This document shows positions 16,868-24,772 of a stretch of DNA of 64,000 bases, piece by piece (positions within the stretch are counted from its first letter, which is position 1; each line of letters opens with the position of its first letter). The DNA lies in NCBI RefSeq assembly GCF_003315035.1, contig NZ_QNRE01000001.1, forward strand, positions 593,224 through 657,223, given 5' to 3'. The notes beneath the pieces are model-generated. The model was not told the origin of the DNA, made no database searches, and worked only from the letters and a program-made list of their open reading frames with translations. Source of the DNA: Nocardia puris. Lineage in GTDB: Bacteria > Actinomycetota > Actinomycetes > Mycobacteriales > Mycobacteriaceae. The position numbers and the translations under genes are program-made.

Positions 16868-17212
16868 AGTCAAGCGACGCGCCCGGCGACACGCGGCGCG
16901 GTTCCGGACCCCGCGCGGACGGGACCGCCCCGCCCCTCGAGGACCCACGCACCCGGGTCACGCGGCACCCGCGAGATGCCGGGCGACCTCGCCGACCGGA
17001 CGACCCGCGCGCCCACGGCACGCCCCGCGAACAGCGCCGCGCGCCCGGCAGCAGCGCGGTCGAACGACACGCGCCCACGACACTCCCGGACGCGGTTGCG
17101 ATCCGTCGGTCCGGCGGACCACCCCGCACACGTGCACGGCGCGGGCCGCCCCGCCGCCCGGGGACCGGCAGAACTCATCGACAACCGCGGCGGGCGTGCG
17201 CCCACCCGGCGT
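16868..17212. other. Non-coding stretch upstream of the recA promoters
   Basis: These 345 bases are almost uniformly GC-rich between the SOS box and the end of the pyridoxamine-oxidase-like gene. The open frames here are low-complexity Arg/Pro/Ala translations with no recognisable domain. I see no RNA gene or repeat. Confidence 0.5.
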
Positions 17213-18094
17213 TCACGGATTGACCGGCGACAGCTCGGGCGGCCCCCAGCGCAACGGGCCCGTCGCGACGGCGGCCACACCGGTGACGGTGAAGTCGACC
17301 ACGCACTGCGCACCCGCCGTGAACAGACCTGTCTCCCAACGGATCTCGGCGGTGCCGGTGAGCTGGAGCGCGCCTCCGGTGGTCCAGTCCGGGATCAGCA
17401 GGCCGCATTCCGGGCGCACGGCGAGGTTGCCGAGCGTCATGAACAGGGAGTTGCCGCGATAGTCGGGCCAGCGCAGCTCGGTCGGCGAAAGCACTTGCAG
17501 GAAGCCCGGATTGCCGCCGCGATGCGAAGCGTCCGCGTTGCCGTCTTCGTCGGCGCTGGCGATGAAGAAGGTATCCGCGGCCGCGACGGCGGCGCGCTGC
17601 GCGGCGTCGAGTTCGGTGCCACGCGCAACCGGGGACGACTCCCCCGGCCGATAGTCCTCGATCTCCCTGCGCGAGATGTACTTCGGGCAGTTCGAGTACA
17701 CCTGGTCGGTGGTGATCAGCAGGCCCGTCCCGTCGGGGACGGCGTGCCCGTTGACGCGCATCCGCCTGCGCCGCCTCGGCTCCAGCGCGATCATGCCGAC
17801 CGGCGCGGGGCCCGCGAGCACCTCGGCCAGCGGATCCCCGTCCGCGGGACGCGCGTCCACCGCGAGGGCGTCCTCCCCCGTCGTGCGGACGAAGCCGGAC
17901 GGCCCCGTGAGCTGACTCGCCCACAGCCGCCCCGCGCCGTCGGCGGCGCCGAGCACCACCATCGGCTGCGCGGCCAGGAACTCCGCCGCGACCGGCGGCA
18001 CGCCCGTGCGGATCGTGCGGGCCACTTTCACCGCGATGTCGGCCTGCGCCATCCGGCGCTGCACCGCGAGCTCGCCGGCGTGGAACGGCGTCAT
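17213..18094 (-). CDS. Pyridoxamine 5'-phosphate oxidase-family (flavin-binding split-barrel) protein
   Basis: This protein of about 293 residues shows the split-barrel FMN-binding pattern twice: FLAAQPMVVLGAADGAGRLWAS near the N-terminus and TFFIASADEDGNADASHRGGNPGF in the second half. YRGNSLFMTLGNL and CGLLIPDW follow, as in PPOX-family and Fre-associated barrels. These proteins bind FMN or F420 and act on small molecules; the substrate cannot be told. ATG 18094 is taken with GGAAGGGG upstream; GTG 18097 directly precedes it. It is followed 35 nt upstream by the VOC gene on the same strand, so the two probably share a promoter controlled by the CGNR operator. Confidence 0.8.
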   Translation of the reverse strand: MTPFHAGELAVQRRMAQADIAVKVARTIRTGVPPVAAEFLAAQPMVVLGAADGAGRLWASQLTGPSGFVRTTGEDALAVDARPADGDPLAEVLAGPAPVGMIALEPRRRRRMRVNGHAVPDGTGLLITTDQVYSNCPKYISRREIEDYRPGESSPVARGTELDAAQRAAVAAADTFFIASADEDGNADASHRGGNPGFLQVLSPTELRWPDYRGNSLFMTLGNLAVRPECGLLIPDWTTGGALQLTGTAEIRWETGLFTAGAQCVVDFTVTGVAAVATGPLRWGPPELSPVNP

Positions 18095-18129
18095 CACGAA
18101 TCCCCTTCCGGGCGTGCGGGTCCGGTCGC

Positions 18130-18591
18130 TCAGAAGAAGCCGCAGGTGGGCGCGGCGCCGCTGGGTGCGGGCGCGGCCTCGGCGCCGCCGGGCGCGTACA
18201 CCTCGAGCCGGATGCCGTCGGGATCGGCGAAGAAGATGCCGCCCGAGGCCGCGCCTTCCCCGTGTGCGACGACGCCGTCGTAGGCGAAGCGCACCGACAA
18301 CTCGCGCAGCGTGGCCTCCACGGCGCGCACCTGATCGATGTCGTCGACCTGGAACGACAGGTGGTGCAGTCCCGGTGTCGCCGTGGAGAACTCACCCTCG
18401 GACTGCTGCCACAGCGTGAGCAGCAGCTTGCCGTCGGCACCGAGGAAGGCGAAGCGCCGCGTGCCCTCCCCGCCCGCGCCGAGTTCGTCGAAGCCGAGCG
18501 CGCGGCGATAGAACGCCACCGACCGATCCAGGTCCGAGACGTTGAGCCCCACGTGCCCGGTCGCGAGCTGGGGTGCGGCCACTGCGGTCAT
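18130..18591 (-). CDS. VOC-family (glyoxalase/dioxygenase fold) protein
   Basis: This 153-residue vicinal-oxygen-chelate protein has two beta-alpha-beta-beta-beta modules. The first begins GHVGLNVSDLDRSVAFYRRALGF with a metal-ligand His at residue 13. The second runs PGLHHLSFQVDDIDQV and ends FADPDGIRLEVYAPGG with the Glu ligand. Metal-dependent lyases, dioxygenases and resistance proteins share this fold. GGAGGAATC before ATG 18591 supports the start. Two palindromic operator copies lie 12 nt upstream and probably place this gene and the flavin-barrel gene under the divergent CGNR regulator. Confidence 0.85.
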   Translation of the reverse strand: MTAVAAPQLATGHVGLNVSDLDRSVAFYRRALGFDELGAGGEGTRRFAFLGADGKLLLTLWQQSEGEFSTATPGLHHLSFQVDDIDQVRAVEATLRELSVRFAYDGVVAHGEGAASGGIFFADPDGIRLEVYAPGGAEAAPAPSGAAPTCGFF

Positions 18592-18602
18592 GATTCCTCC
18601 GA

Positions 18603-18640
18603 GGTTATAACCGTTGTATGATTGTTGAACGGTTATAACC
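18603..18640. promoter_or_regulatory. Twin operator between VOC and CGNR genes
   Basis: The perfect 10-bp palindrome GGTTATAACC occurs twice (18603-18612 and 18631-18640). The copies sit inside a larger 12-bp inverted repeat (18603-18614 with 18629-18640), and their centres are 28 bp apart. A looser relative, AACCGTTGAAATGGTT, follows at 18666-18681, just before the CGNR ribosome site. Placement in a divergent promoter region makes the CGNR protein the obvious candidate binder. Confidence 0.7.
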
Positions 18641-18700
18641 GTAGCGCGCGAGCTCCCCGTGCGTCAACCGTTGAAATGGTTTTAGGAGGTTAGAAGAACG

Positions 18701-19258
18701 GTGGTGGCCGAAACACCCGCCGGCCGCTCGTTACCCTCAGGCATGCTCGATCCGCGTCCGCACGTCGGCGAACCCCTCGCACTGGACCTGTTGAACACGC
18801 GCTGGATCGACGAGACCGGCCCGCGCGACCTGCTCACCGACGTGGCGGGCTTGCGCGTCTGGCTCGACGCGGCGGGCTTGCGCGAGCTCCCCGCCGACGT
18901 GCGCACGCTCACCGCCGTGCGCACCGCCCGCGACGCCGTGCACGCCACCGTCGTGGACGCCGACCACGCCGGCCTCAACGCCGTGCTCGAGCACGGACGC
19001 CTGCGCCGATCGCTCACCGAGAACGGGCCCGCAAGCACGCCCGACGTGCCGCGACAGTGGTGGTTGCCGGCCTGGCTGGCCGCCGAGAACCTGCTCTCGC
19101 TACTGGCCGAAGCGCCCGAGCGCATCCGGCAGTGCGCGCACCCGCAGTGCGTGCTGTTCTTCTACGACACCTCGCGCAACGGCACCCGGCGCTGGCATTC
19201 CATGACGACCTGCGGCAACCGCACCAAGGCGGCGCGGCACTACGCCAGGAAACCGTGA
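18701..19258 (+). CDS. CGNR zinc-finger domain regulator
   Basis: This 185-residue protein has the ABATE domain at the N-terminus (LALDLLNTRW around residues 27-36). The C-terminal CGNR zinc finger runs RIRQCAHPQCVLFFYD, then RRWHSMTTCGNRTKAARHY. Four cysteines (CAHPQC and the CGNR Cys with neighbours) would bind zinc, and the basic helix would contact DNA. AGGAGGT lies 10 nt upstream of GTG 18701. It diverges from the VOC gene across palindromic operators, the arrangement of a local autoregulator. Family members often control neighbouring dioxygenase-fold genes. Confidence 0.85.
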   Translation: MVAETPAGRSLPSGMLDPRPHVGEPLALDLLNTRWIDETGPRDLLTDVAGLRVWLDAAGLRELPADVRTLTAVRTARDAVHATVVDADHAGLNAVLEHGRLRRSLTENGPASTPDVPRQWWLPAWLAAENLLSLLAEAPERIRQCAHPQCVLFFYDTSRNGTRRWHSMTTCGNRTKAARHYARKP

Positions 19259-19265
19259 GTCCCGC

Positions 19266-20489
19266 TCAGAACACTTCGTCGAGCAGGCGGTAGTAGTCCA
19301 GGCGGACCTGGTCCGGATCGGTCAGGCCGTACGCGGCGAAGAACGCGTCCACCTCGGCCGGGCCGAAATCCTCGCGCAGGTCGCGTTCGGCGAGCGCCAG
19401 ATCGCGGTAGCGGTCGGCGAGACCGAGCGCGCCCACGTCCAGCAGCGTTCCGCCCGCCAGCACGTTGGGCGGGGTGAAATCGCCGTGCGCCACCACCAGG
19501 TCCTCGGTGGCCGGGCGCTCGGCGACCAGCCGGGCCAGGATCTCCTCGGGGGTGAGCGCGGCGTTGTCGGCGTCGAAGTCGGCGGGGTCGACCAGTCCCT
19601 CCACGACCTGCCTGCGCGCGAGGTTCAGCGTCACGTCGAGCCTGCCGTCGAACGGGCACTCCGACACCGGCAGCGCGTGCAACCGGCGCAGCACCTCGCC
19701 CATGGCCGCGCCCGGCGAATCGCCGGGCGCGACGGCCAGACTGGGGGCGCCCGCGTCGGCGAGCACCAGCACGTCCTCGGCGAACACCGCCACCTCCGGC
19801 ACCGGAATCCCCCGCCCGCGCAACCAGATCAGCCGGTCGTGCTCGGCCACCGCGTGCGGGCCGCGCTTGAGCCAGTACGTGCCGTTCACCCGGACCACGC
19901 CACCGCTGAGCCCCTCGTGCTCGTCGGAGTGGGCCGGGTTCTCTCCCAGCAGCTCGGTCACCGCGGCGGGCAGGGGGATCACCAGCTCGGCCAGGTTCTC
20001 CAGGGCGGTGCGGGTGGATTCGATGAGTTCGGCGTCGCCTTCGGAGAGACGCAGGCGCAGCGCCTCATTGAGCAGTGCGCGCGCCTCGGCGGCGCGGCCC
20101 TGTTCGGCCAGTGCCTTGCCCAGATGCTGGGCGGCGAAGGACAGCGCCTCCTCGTCGCCGGCGTCGCGCGCGGCCTCGACGGCGCGCCGGTACAGGATCT
20201 CGGCGGTGGGGGCGGCGCCCCGGTAGCGGTGCACGTCGGCCAGGTTGATCCAGACCGAGATCCGCTGGCGGTCGGTGACGGCCAGTTCCGCGGCCCGGTC
20301 CAGGTGGTCCAGCGCCGCGTCGTGCCTGCCGAGCAGCATCAGTTCCAGTCCGGTCTGGCGGAAACTCGCGAAGTCGTGCGGGTTCGCCTTGGCGACCCGG
20401 ACCGCCAAGCCCTCCGGGTCCACGGGCACCATGCGCAACCGCTCGTCCAGGCGGTACGGACGCCGCTCGGCGACCCGGTCCGCGGTCAC
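19266..20489 (-). CDS. TPR domain fused to an APH(3')-like aminoglycoside phosphotransferase domain
   Basis: This 407-residue fusion has N-terminal TPR-like helices in about residues 20-170, with repeats such as GLELMLLGRHDAALDHLDRA and LGKALAEQGRAAEARALLNE. The C-terminal 230 residues follow the APH(3') kinase plan: GGVVRVNGTYWLKRGP for ATP, VVAHGDFTPPNVLAGG as the HGDxxxxN catalytic loop, LLDVGALGLADRYRDLAL as the metal-binding DxG motif, and DYYRLLDEVF at the end. It may phosphorylate an aminoglycoside or another amino sugar; resistance is not proven. GTG 20489 overlaps the DUF3046 stop (GTGA), so they are coupled. It sits inside a normally conserved recA neighbourhood. Confidence 0.8.
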   Translation of the reverse strand: MTADRVAERRPYRLDERLRMVPVDPEGLAVRVAKANPHDFASFRQTGLELMLLGRHDAALDHLDRAAELAVTDRQRISVWINLADVHRYRGAAPTAEILYRRAVEAARDAGDEEALSFAAQHLGKALAEQGRAAEARALLNEALRLRLSEGDAELIESTRTALENLAELVIPLPAAVTELLGENPAHSDEHEGLSGGVVRVNGTYWLKRGPHAVAEHDRLIWLRGRGIPVPEVAVFAEDVLVLADAGAPSLAVAPGDSPGAAMGEVLRRLHALPVSECPFDGRLDVTLNLARRQVVEGLVDPADFDADNAALTPEEILARLVAERPATEDLVVAHGDFTPPNVLAGGTLLDVGALGLADRYRDLALAERDLREDFGPAEVDAFFAAYGLTDPDQVRLDYYRLLDEVF

Positions 20490-20677
20490 CAGCGCGCCTT
20501 CGGGACGTCGAACTCGGCGCACAGCGCCCGCCACACGTCGCGGGGATCGACCCCGGATTCGATGGCGTCGGCGCCGGTCCGGCCGAGGCTGGGGATCACA
20601 TGGTCGGCCAGCAGGGCGTCCCCGCGCGCCACCCCGAACTCGCCGTGCATCAGTTCCTGGAACTCGGTCAACCGCAC
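20486..20677 (-). CDS. DUF3046 small protein (Rv2738c-like)
   Basis: This 63-residue protein matches the DUF3046 family linked to recA in mycobacteria: VRLTEFQELMHGEFG at the start, LADHVIPSLGRTGADAIESG in the middle, and RDVWRALCAEFDVPKARW at the end. Start GTG 20677 aligns with the MRLTEF start of relatives; a TTG three codons upstream is less likely. TATCTT lies 7-13 nt before the GTG with no ribosome site between, suggesting a leaderless message. It overlaps the TPR-kinase gene by 4 nt. Function is unknown. Confidence 0.88.
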   Translation of the reverse strand: MRLTEFQELMHGEFGVARGDALLADHVIPSLGRTGADAIESGVDPRDVWRALCAEFDVPKARW

Positions 20678-20720
20678 CGTATTCAAGATACTCGCGTCCG
20701 CGCGGGTGCGCCCCGGCGGT

Positions 20721-21884
20721 TCAGGACGCCCGGACGCTCTCGACCACCCGGTGACAGATCTCGATCGGGTCGGCCACCTCCGCGTTGCTCAGCGCGGCGG
20801 CCTCGGCGGCGGCCGTGTAGCGCGGGTGGTCCAGCATCTCCTGCACGGCCGCGCGGACCGACTCGGCGGTCAGCGGGCGCACGACGATCGAACTGCCTTG
20901 GCGCGCGGCACGATTGGCGAGTTCCCACTGGTCGCCGCCGCCGGGCACCGTGACCACGGGCACGCCGGCGAGCAGCGATTTCGCCAGCAGTCCGTGGCCG
21001 CCGCCGCCCACCACCACCGCCGCGTGGGTGAGCAGCCGGTCCTGGCGGCCGAGCCCGGCCGTCGCCCACGGCGGCAGGTCGGCGGGCGGGGTGTCGATCA
21101 TCGAGATCGCCACCCGCACGCCCGCGCCGTCCAACCCGGCCAGCACGGTCTCGGTCATCCCCGCGACGCCGGTGTGCGCGGTGGAGGGCGCCACCATCAC
21201 CAGCGGCTCGTCGCCCGGGGGCAGCGCCAGTTCGTGCTCGGTCGGCTCCCACAGCAGGGGCCCCACCACGTGGGCGTTCTCGGGCCAGTCCGGGCGCGGC
21301 ACCTCGAGGGCGGGCAGGGTGGCGAGCAGGCGCGCCGCCGGACCCGGGTCCTCGGCGGGCAGGCCCACGCCCTCCCGCGCTCTCGCCCGCTGCCGCAACC
21401 CGTTGCGGATGGCGCGCGCCGTCATCGCGCGCAGCGCGCCGTCGCGCATCCGCCCGCGCAGTCCCTCCCCCGGCGCGAGCCCACTCCCGATGGGCGGCAA
21501 CCCTTTCGACGGCTGGTAGAGCGGGTGCGGGGACAGTTCCACCCAGGGCACGCCCAGGCGTTCGGCGGCCATCCCGCCGCCCGCGGTGAGCACGTCGGAG
21601 ACGACGAGTTCGGGCAGCATCGCGCTCAGGTCGGGCAGGATCTCGGTGGAGATGTGCGCGGCCCGCTCGTGGATGCGCCGCCCGGCGTCGCCGTCGTCGT
21701 CCACCGGGCGCGGCGCGAGACCCTTGAGCCTGCGCACGGCGATGCCCGCGTCCCTGGCCTGGTCGAACCAGCGCGGACCGGTGAACAGCACGGGGTCGTC
21801 ACCGGCGGCCAGGAACCGCTCGCACAGCGCCAGCGCCGGAAAGGCATGTCCCGGATCGGGACCGGCAACCACGGCTACACGCAT
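20721..21884 (-). CDS. UDP-glycosyltransferase-like protein (GT-B fold, Rv2739c-like)
   Basis: This 387-residue GT-B enzyme has an N-terminal acceptor domain beginning MRVAVVAGPDPGHAFPALALCERF (His in the G-x-G-H region). The C-terminal donor domain has THAAVVVGGGGHGLLAKSLLAGVPVVTVPGGGDQWELANR, the UGT/MurG nucleotide-sugar signature ending in D/Q for the sugar. It would move a sugar from a nucleotide donor to a lipid or secondary metabolite. The position next to DUF3046 matches Rv2739c in M. tuberculosis. The start MRVAVV at 21884 is preferred over an upstream in-frame Met. Confidence 0.85.
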   Translation of the reverse strand: MRVAVVAGPDPGHAFPALALCERFLAAGDDPVLFTGPRWFDQARDAGIAVRRLKGLAPRPVDDDGDAGRRIHERAAHISTEILPDLSAMLPELVVSDVLTAGGGMAAERLGVPWVELSPHPLYQPSKGLPPIGSGLAPGEGLRGRMRDGALRAMTARAIRNGLRQRARAREGVGLPAEDPGPAARLLATLPALEVPRPDWPENAHVVGPLLWEPTEHELALPPGDEPLVMVAPSTAHTGVAGMTETVLAGLDGAGVRVAISMIDTPPADLPPWATAGLGRQDRLLTHAAVVVGGGGHGLLAKSLLAGVPVVTVPGGGDQWELANRAARQGSSIVVRPLTAESVRAAVQEMLDHPRYTAAAEAAALSNAEVADPIEICHRVVESVRAS

Positions 21885-21981
21885 CCGCCCAGCCTGCCAC
21901 ATGGCCGCACCTCGGCGGGAAGGCCCGTCCGGACGGGAATACGACCCACCGCCACAAGCGGTTTCGCGTTCCGCGCGCCGC

Positions 21982-22689
21982 TCACCCGAAGTAATACAGC
22001 TCGAAGCCGACCGCCCGCTCGGCCGGGAATCCCTCCTTGGGTCCGGTGGACCGGTCCACGACGGCGCGCACCTGGTCGGCCACGGGTTCGGGGCTCAGCG
22101 CTTCCAGGTAGCGGCGATGTTCGGCGAGCGAGGCGTAGGCCGCGCCGATGTGGTCGGTGACGTCCACCGCGTGCGTCACGACCGGGCCCGCCACCGCGGC
22201 CCAGCGCGCCGACCAGGGCGCCAGCTCGGCCAGTTCCGGGAAGATCCACTCGTTCCCGGCGTCGGACACCGCGTCCAGCGCGGCCCGCCCGACGGCGCGA
22301 TGGTCGGCGCTGTTGGCGATGCCCGGCGCCCAGGTGTTGCCGAAATGCCCCAGCACGACCATCTCCGGGCGGTGCCTGCGCAGGGCGGCGGCCAGATCGC
22401 GGCGCAGTGCCAGGCTCTCGGTGATCCGGCCGTCCGGATAGCCGAGGAATTCGACCTCGGGCACGCCCACCACCTTCGCCGAGGCGATCTCCTCGGCCTC
22501 GCGCAACGGGCCCGCCTCGGCGGGCGGCAAGCCGGCGATCCCCGCCTCGCCGCTGGTGACGAGCAGATAGCGAATGTCCTTGCCCTGACTCGTCCAGCGC
22601 GCGACGGCGGCCGCCGGGCCGTACTCGATGTCGTCGGGATGCGCCGCGATCACCAGACCACGCTGCCAGTCCTCCGGAAGCTGCTCCAT
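21982..22689 (-). CDS. PIG-L family deacetylase
   Basis: This 235-residue zinc-dependent deacetylase has [13 protein letters not shown] near the N-terminus (the AHPDD zinc motif) and [15 protein letters not shown] with the third zinc histidine. It belongs to the LmbE/MshB superfamily that removes acetyl groups from N-acetylglucosamine-type sugars, including mycothiol intermediates. MshB itself is usually longer, so the substrate is open. ATG 22689 is used; an in-frame TTG five codons upstream is a weaker option. It diverges from the cyclophilin gene over a 92-nt intergenic region. Confidence 0.85.
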   Translation of the reverse strand: MEQLPEDWQRGLVIAAHPDDIEYGPAAAVARWTSQGKDIRYLLVTSGEAGIAGLPPAEAGPLREAEEIASAKVVGVPEVEFLGYPDGRITESLALRRDLAAALRRHRPEMVVLGHFGNTWAPGIANSADHRAVGRAALDAVSDAGNEWIFPELAELAPWSARWAAVAGPVVTHAVDVTDHIGAAYASLAEHRRYLEALSPEPVADQVRAVVDRSTGPKEGFPAERAVGFELYYFG

Positions 22690-22781
22690 GGACCCATTCA
22701 ACACGCCGGCGCGAGGCCTCCGGCCGAGAATGTCCGACCGAGTGTCGCGCGCGCCACCCGGGTGCGGTAGACAGTGGGGCC

Positions 22782-23369
22782 ATGACCAAGCTCACTCGCG
22801 CCGCCCTCGTCCTCGGCGTCGCGCTCCTGGCCCTGTTCGCCTCCGGTCCGCTCACCGCCACCCCGGCCAAGGCCGACGCGCTGCCCCGGGTGTTCTTCGA
22901 TCTGACCGTCGACGGCGCCCCGGCCGGGCGCGTGGTGATCGAGCTGCGTTCCGACGTGGTGCCCGAGACGGCGGAGAACTTCCGGGCGCTGGCCACCGGG
23001 GAGCGCGGCTTCGGGTACAAGGGGTCGAAGTTCCACCGGATCATCCCGGGTTTCATGGCGCAGGGCGGTGACTTCACCAACGGTGACGGCACCGGCGGCA
23101 AGAGCATCTACGGCGACACGTTCCGCGACGAGAACTTCCAGCTCACCCACACCGGCCCCGGCGTGCTGAGCATGGCCAACCGCGGCCCCGGCACCAACGG
23201 CTCGCAGTTCTTCATCACCACGGCCGCCACCCCGTGGCTGGACGGCAAGCACGTGGTGTTCGGCACCGTGGTCGAGGGCCTGGACGTGGTGACCGCCGTC
23301 GAGCAGGCCGGTTCGGAGTCCGGGCAGCCCACCCGCGAGGTCGTCATCGCCGAGAGCGGTCAGCTCTAG
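22782..23369 (+). CDS. Secreted peptidyl-prolyl cis-trans isomerase (cyclophilin)
   Basis: This 195-residue cyclophilin assists proline isomerisation during protein folding. A signal peptide (Lys/Arg start, hydrophobic residues 7-25, cleavage near AKA-DA, about residue 32) predicts export. The core keeps the active-site pattern [20 protein letters not shown] (Arg plus F-M-Q), then [19 protein letters not shown] and the W-L-D-G-K-H loop. It is likely a cell-envelope foldase. A bidirectional terminator follows directly and separates it from the convergent Psp-region genes. Confidence 0.92.
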   Translation: MTKLTRAALVLGVALLALFASGPLTATPAKADALPRVFFDLTVDGAPAGRVVIELRSDVVPETAENFRALATGERGFGYKGSKFHRIIPGFMAQGGDFTNGDGTGGKSIYGDTFRDENFQLTHTGPGVLSMANRGPGTNGSQFFITTAATPWLDGKHVVFGTVVEGLDVVTAVEQAGSESGQPTREVVIAESGQL

Positions 23370-23378
23370 TCACACGGA

Positions 23379-23426
23379 AACGGGCCGTGCCCCTCCTCGA
23401 TGGAGGTGGTACGGCCCGTTGGCTTT
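23379..23426. terminator. Terminator between the cyclophilin and psp genes
   Basis: A 10-bp outer stem (23379-23388 with 23411-23420) encloses a second CCTCC/GGAGG stem, followed by GGCTTTT. It lies 9 nt after the cyclophilin stop and just before the end of the convergent small membrane protein gene. Confidence 0.8.
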
Positions 23427-23433
23427 TCGCGGT

Positions 23434-23604
23434 CTACAGCTTGCTGGCCGAATTGTCCGAGCCCGACACCGCCTTGTACAGCAGGTACAGGCCGAACACC
23501 ACGGCGCTGATCACCAGGATCGGGAACAGCCCCTTGATCAGCGCACCGATGATGGCCAGGGCGATCCAGACGACCGCGACGACTCCGATGATCTTCCACA
23601 GCAT
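23434..23604 (-). CDS. Small two-helix membrane protein at the pspN position
   Basis: This 56-residue hydrophobic protein has two membrane segments (about residues 4-20 and 26-46) separated by a short GALIKG turn. A polar tail with SGSDNSASKL ends it. ATG 23604 has a strong GGAGG site 6 nt before it, and its codon use matches its neighbours. It ends the clgR-pspA-pspM string, where M. tuberculosis has pspN (Rv2742c), but it shows no sequence likeness that I recognise. By position it may be an accessory membrane part of the envelope stress system. Confidence 0.75.
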   Translation of the reverse strand: MLWKIIGVVAVVWIALAIIGALIKGLFPILVISAVVFGLYLLYKAVSGSDNSASKL

Positions 23605-23723
23605 TTCCAGCCTCCTGGACGTTTCGCTCGAAGCGCCCCACCGGCGATCCGACACCTCCATGCTGACACCCCGGGCGGCAGAAATCACCAGGTCAACAGC
23701 GATATGGGGGTGCATTTCAGGGT

Positions 23724-24626
23724 TCACCCCGAGAGCGGGCGCTCCGTGCGGTACCCGAGGGTGGACAGGTTCGGCGCGGCGACGGCGGTGCTGTCGGCGA
23801 CCTCGGTGAGCGCCTGCGCCCAGCCGTCGAGACGGTCGGCGGCGTCGCGCAGTTCGGCCACGATCCCGTCGAAGCGGTGCGCCACGACGCTGCTCTCCGG
23901 CACCGCCAGCACCCGGCCCGCGGCGGCGACCACCTGCTCGTATTCGGCGATGCCCGCCTCGATGCGGCCGAGTGCGAAGCGCACGTTGCCGATCAGCGCC
24001 TGCACGGCCTGCGGGTTGGTGTGGCCGAGGGAGGCGATGGCGCGTTCCATGCCGACGATGTCGGAGGCCAGGGCGTGCAGCGCGGCGGCGCCGGAGGCGG
24101 CGGTCTCGACCATCTCGGTGAGTTCGTCCTCGGGGAGCCGGTGGCTGGCGGCGATCTGGGCGACGAGGCCGTGCATCGCCCGTTCGACGCCGATCAGGCG
24201 GGTGATCGGCGCGCGGGCGGCCGAGCGCAGCGGAGGTTGTTTGCGGGGGACGAACGCCGCCTGCGGCAGCGGGGATCGCCGCAGGCGCAGGTAGCGGCGG
24301 GCGCTGAGGGCGGTGCCGGTGACCAGCGCGACAGCGCCGCCACCGAGAACCACCACGGCCCAGGCGGGCGCCGAGATCACCACCAGCCCAACGGTTCCCG
24401 CGGTGGTGAGGCCGGAGACGGTGCCGAGCTGGTAGCTGCGGCGGCGGGCCCGGCGGCGCTTGCGCAGCTCTCGCTCCCGGGGATCGGCCCATCGGCGCAC
24501 CGCGACGAGCGCATGCTCCCCCATATCGCGCAGCGTCTCCGGCAGCGACCCGTTCGGCATGCCGAACTGCCCGGGATGCGGCGCGGGCGCCTGCCAGGCG
24601 CGGGCGGGAGTTCGCTTGCGGCTCAT
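23724..24626 (-). CDS. PspM-like membrane protein (Rv2743c type)
   Basis: This 300-residue protein has a basic N-terminal region (RKRRRARRRS around residues 56-65) and then two adjacent membrane helices (residues about 68-105, LGTVSGLTTAGTVGLVVIS and VLGGGAVALVTG). A long alpha-helical domain follows with repeated Ala/Glu/Leu patterns. It lies directly downstream of pspA, as Rv2743c (PspM) does in M. tuberculosis, where it anchors PspA and links it to ClgR. Homology is inferred from topology and synteny. The helical C-terminus is a likely PspA contact. Confidence 0.75.
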   Translation of the reverse strand: MSRKRTPARAWQAPAPHPGQFGMPNGSLPETLRDMGEHALVAVRRWADPRERELRKRRRARRRSYQLGTVSGLTTAGTVGLVVISAPAWAVVVLGGGAVALVTGTALSARRYLRLRRSPLPQAAFVPRKQPPLRSAARAPITRLIGVERAMHGLVAQIAASHRLPEDELTEMVETAASGAAALHALASDIVGMERAIASLGHTNPQAVQALIGNVRFALGRIEAGIAEYEQVVAAAGRVLAVPESSVVAHRFDGIVAELRDAADRLDGWAQALTEVADSTAVAAPNLSTLGYRTERPLSG

Positions 24627-24772
24627 GCTTCTACCTCACACCTGCGAGCGGGGACGTCGCGCGGCCGACGGCGGGCCGGGCGGTGCGCACCGACGGGCAT
24701 GACAAGCTCGCCCGCCGGGGGGTGCGCCGGTTCGCGTCGTCCACCGCGCCGGTCCCTTCTCGATCGAACTGC

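Noticed and set aside
19266..20489. Calling the APH-like fusion an antibiotic-resistance gene
   Set aside because: Kinase motifs are present, but APH-fold kinases have many substrates. Resistance cannot be claimed from sequence.
19485..22160. Very long antisense open frame (891 codons), with similar ones at 30714-33113, 34826-37003, 47379-49691, 49460-51784 and 54694-56886
   Set aside because: They mirror well-supported genes in the opposite frame. They are rich in Arg/Gly/Ala/His with no domain, as expected from GC-rich codon third positions.
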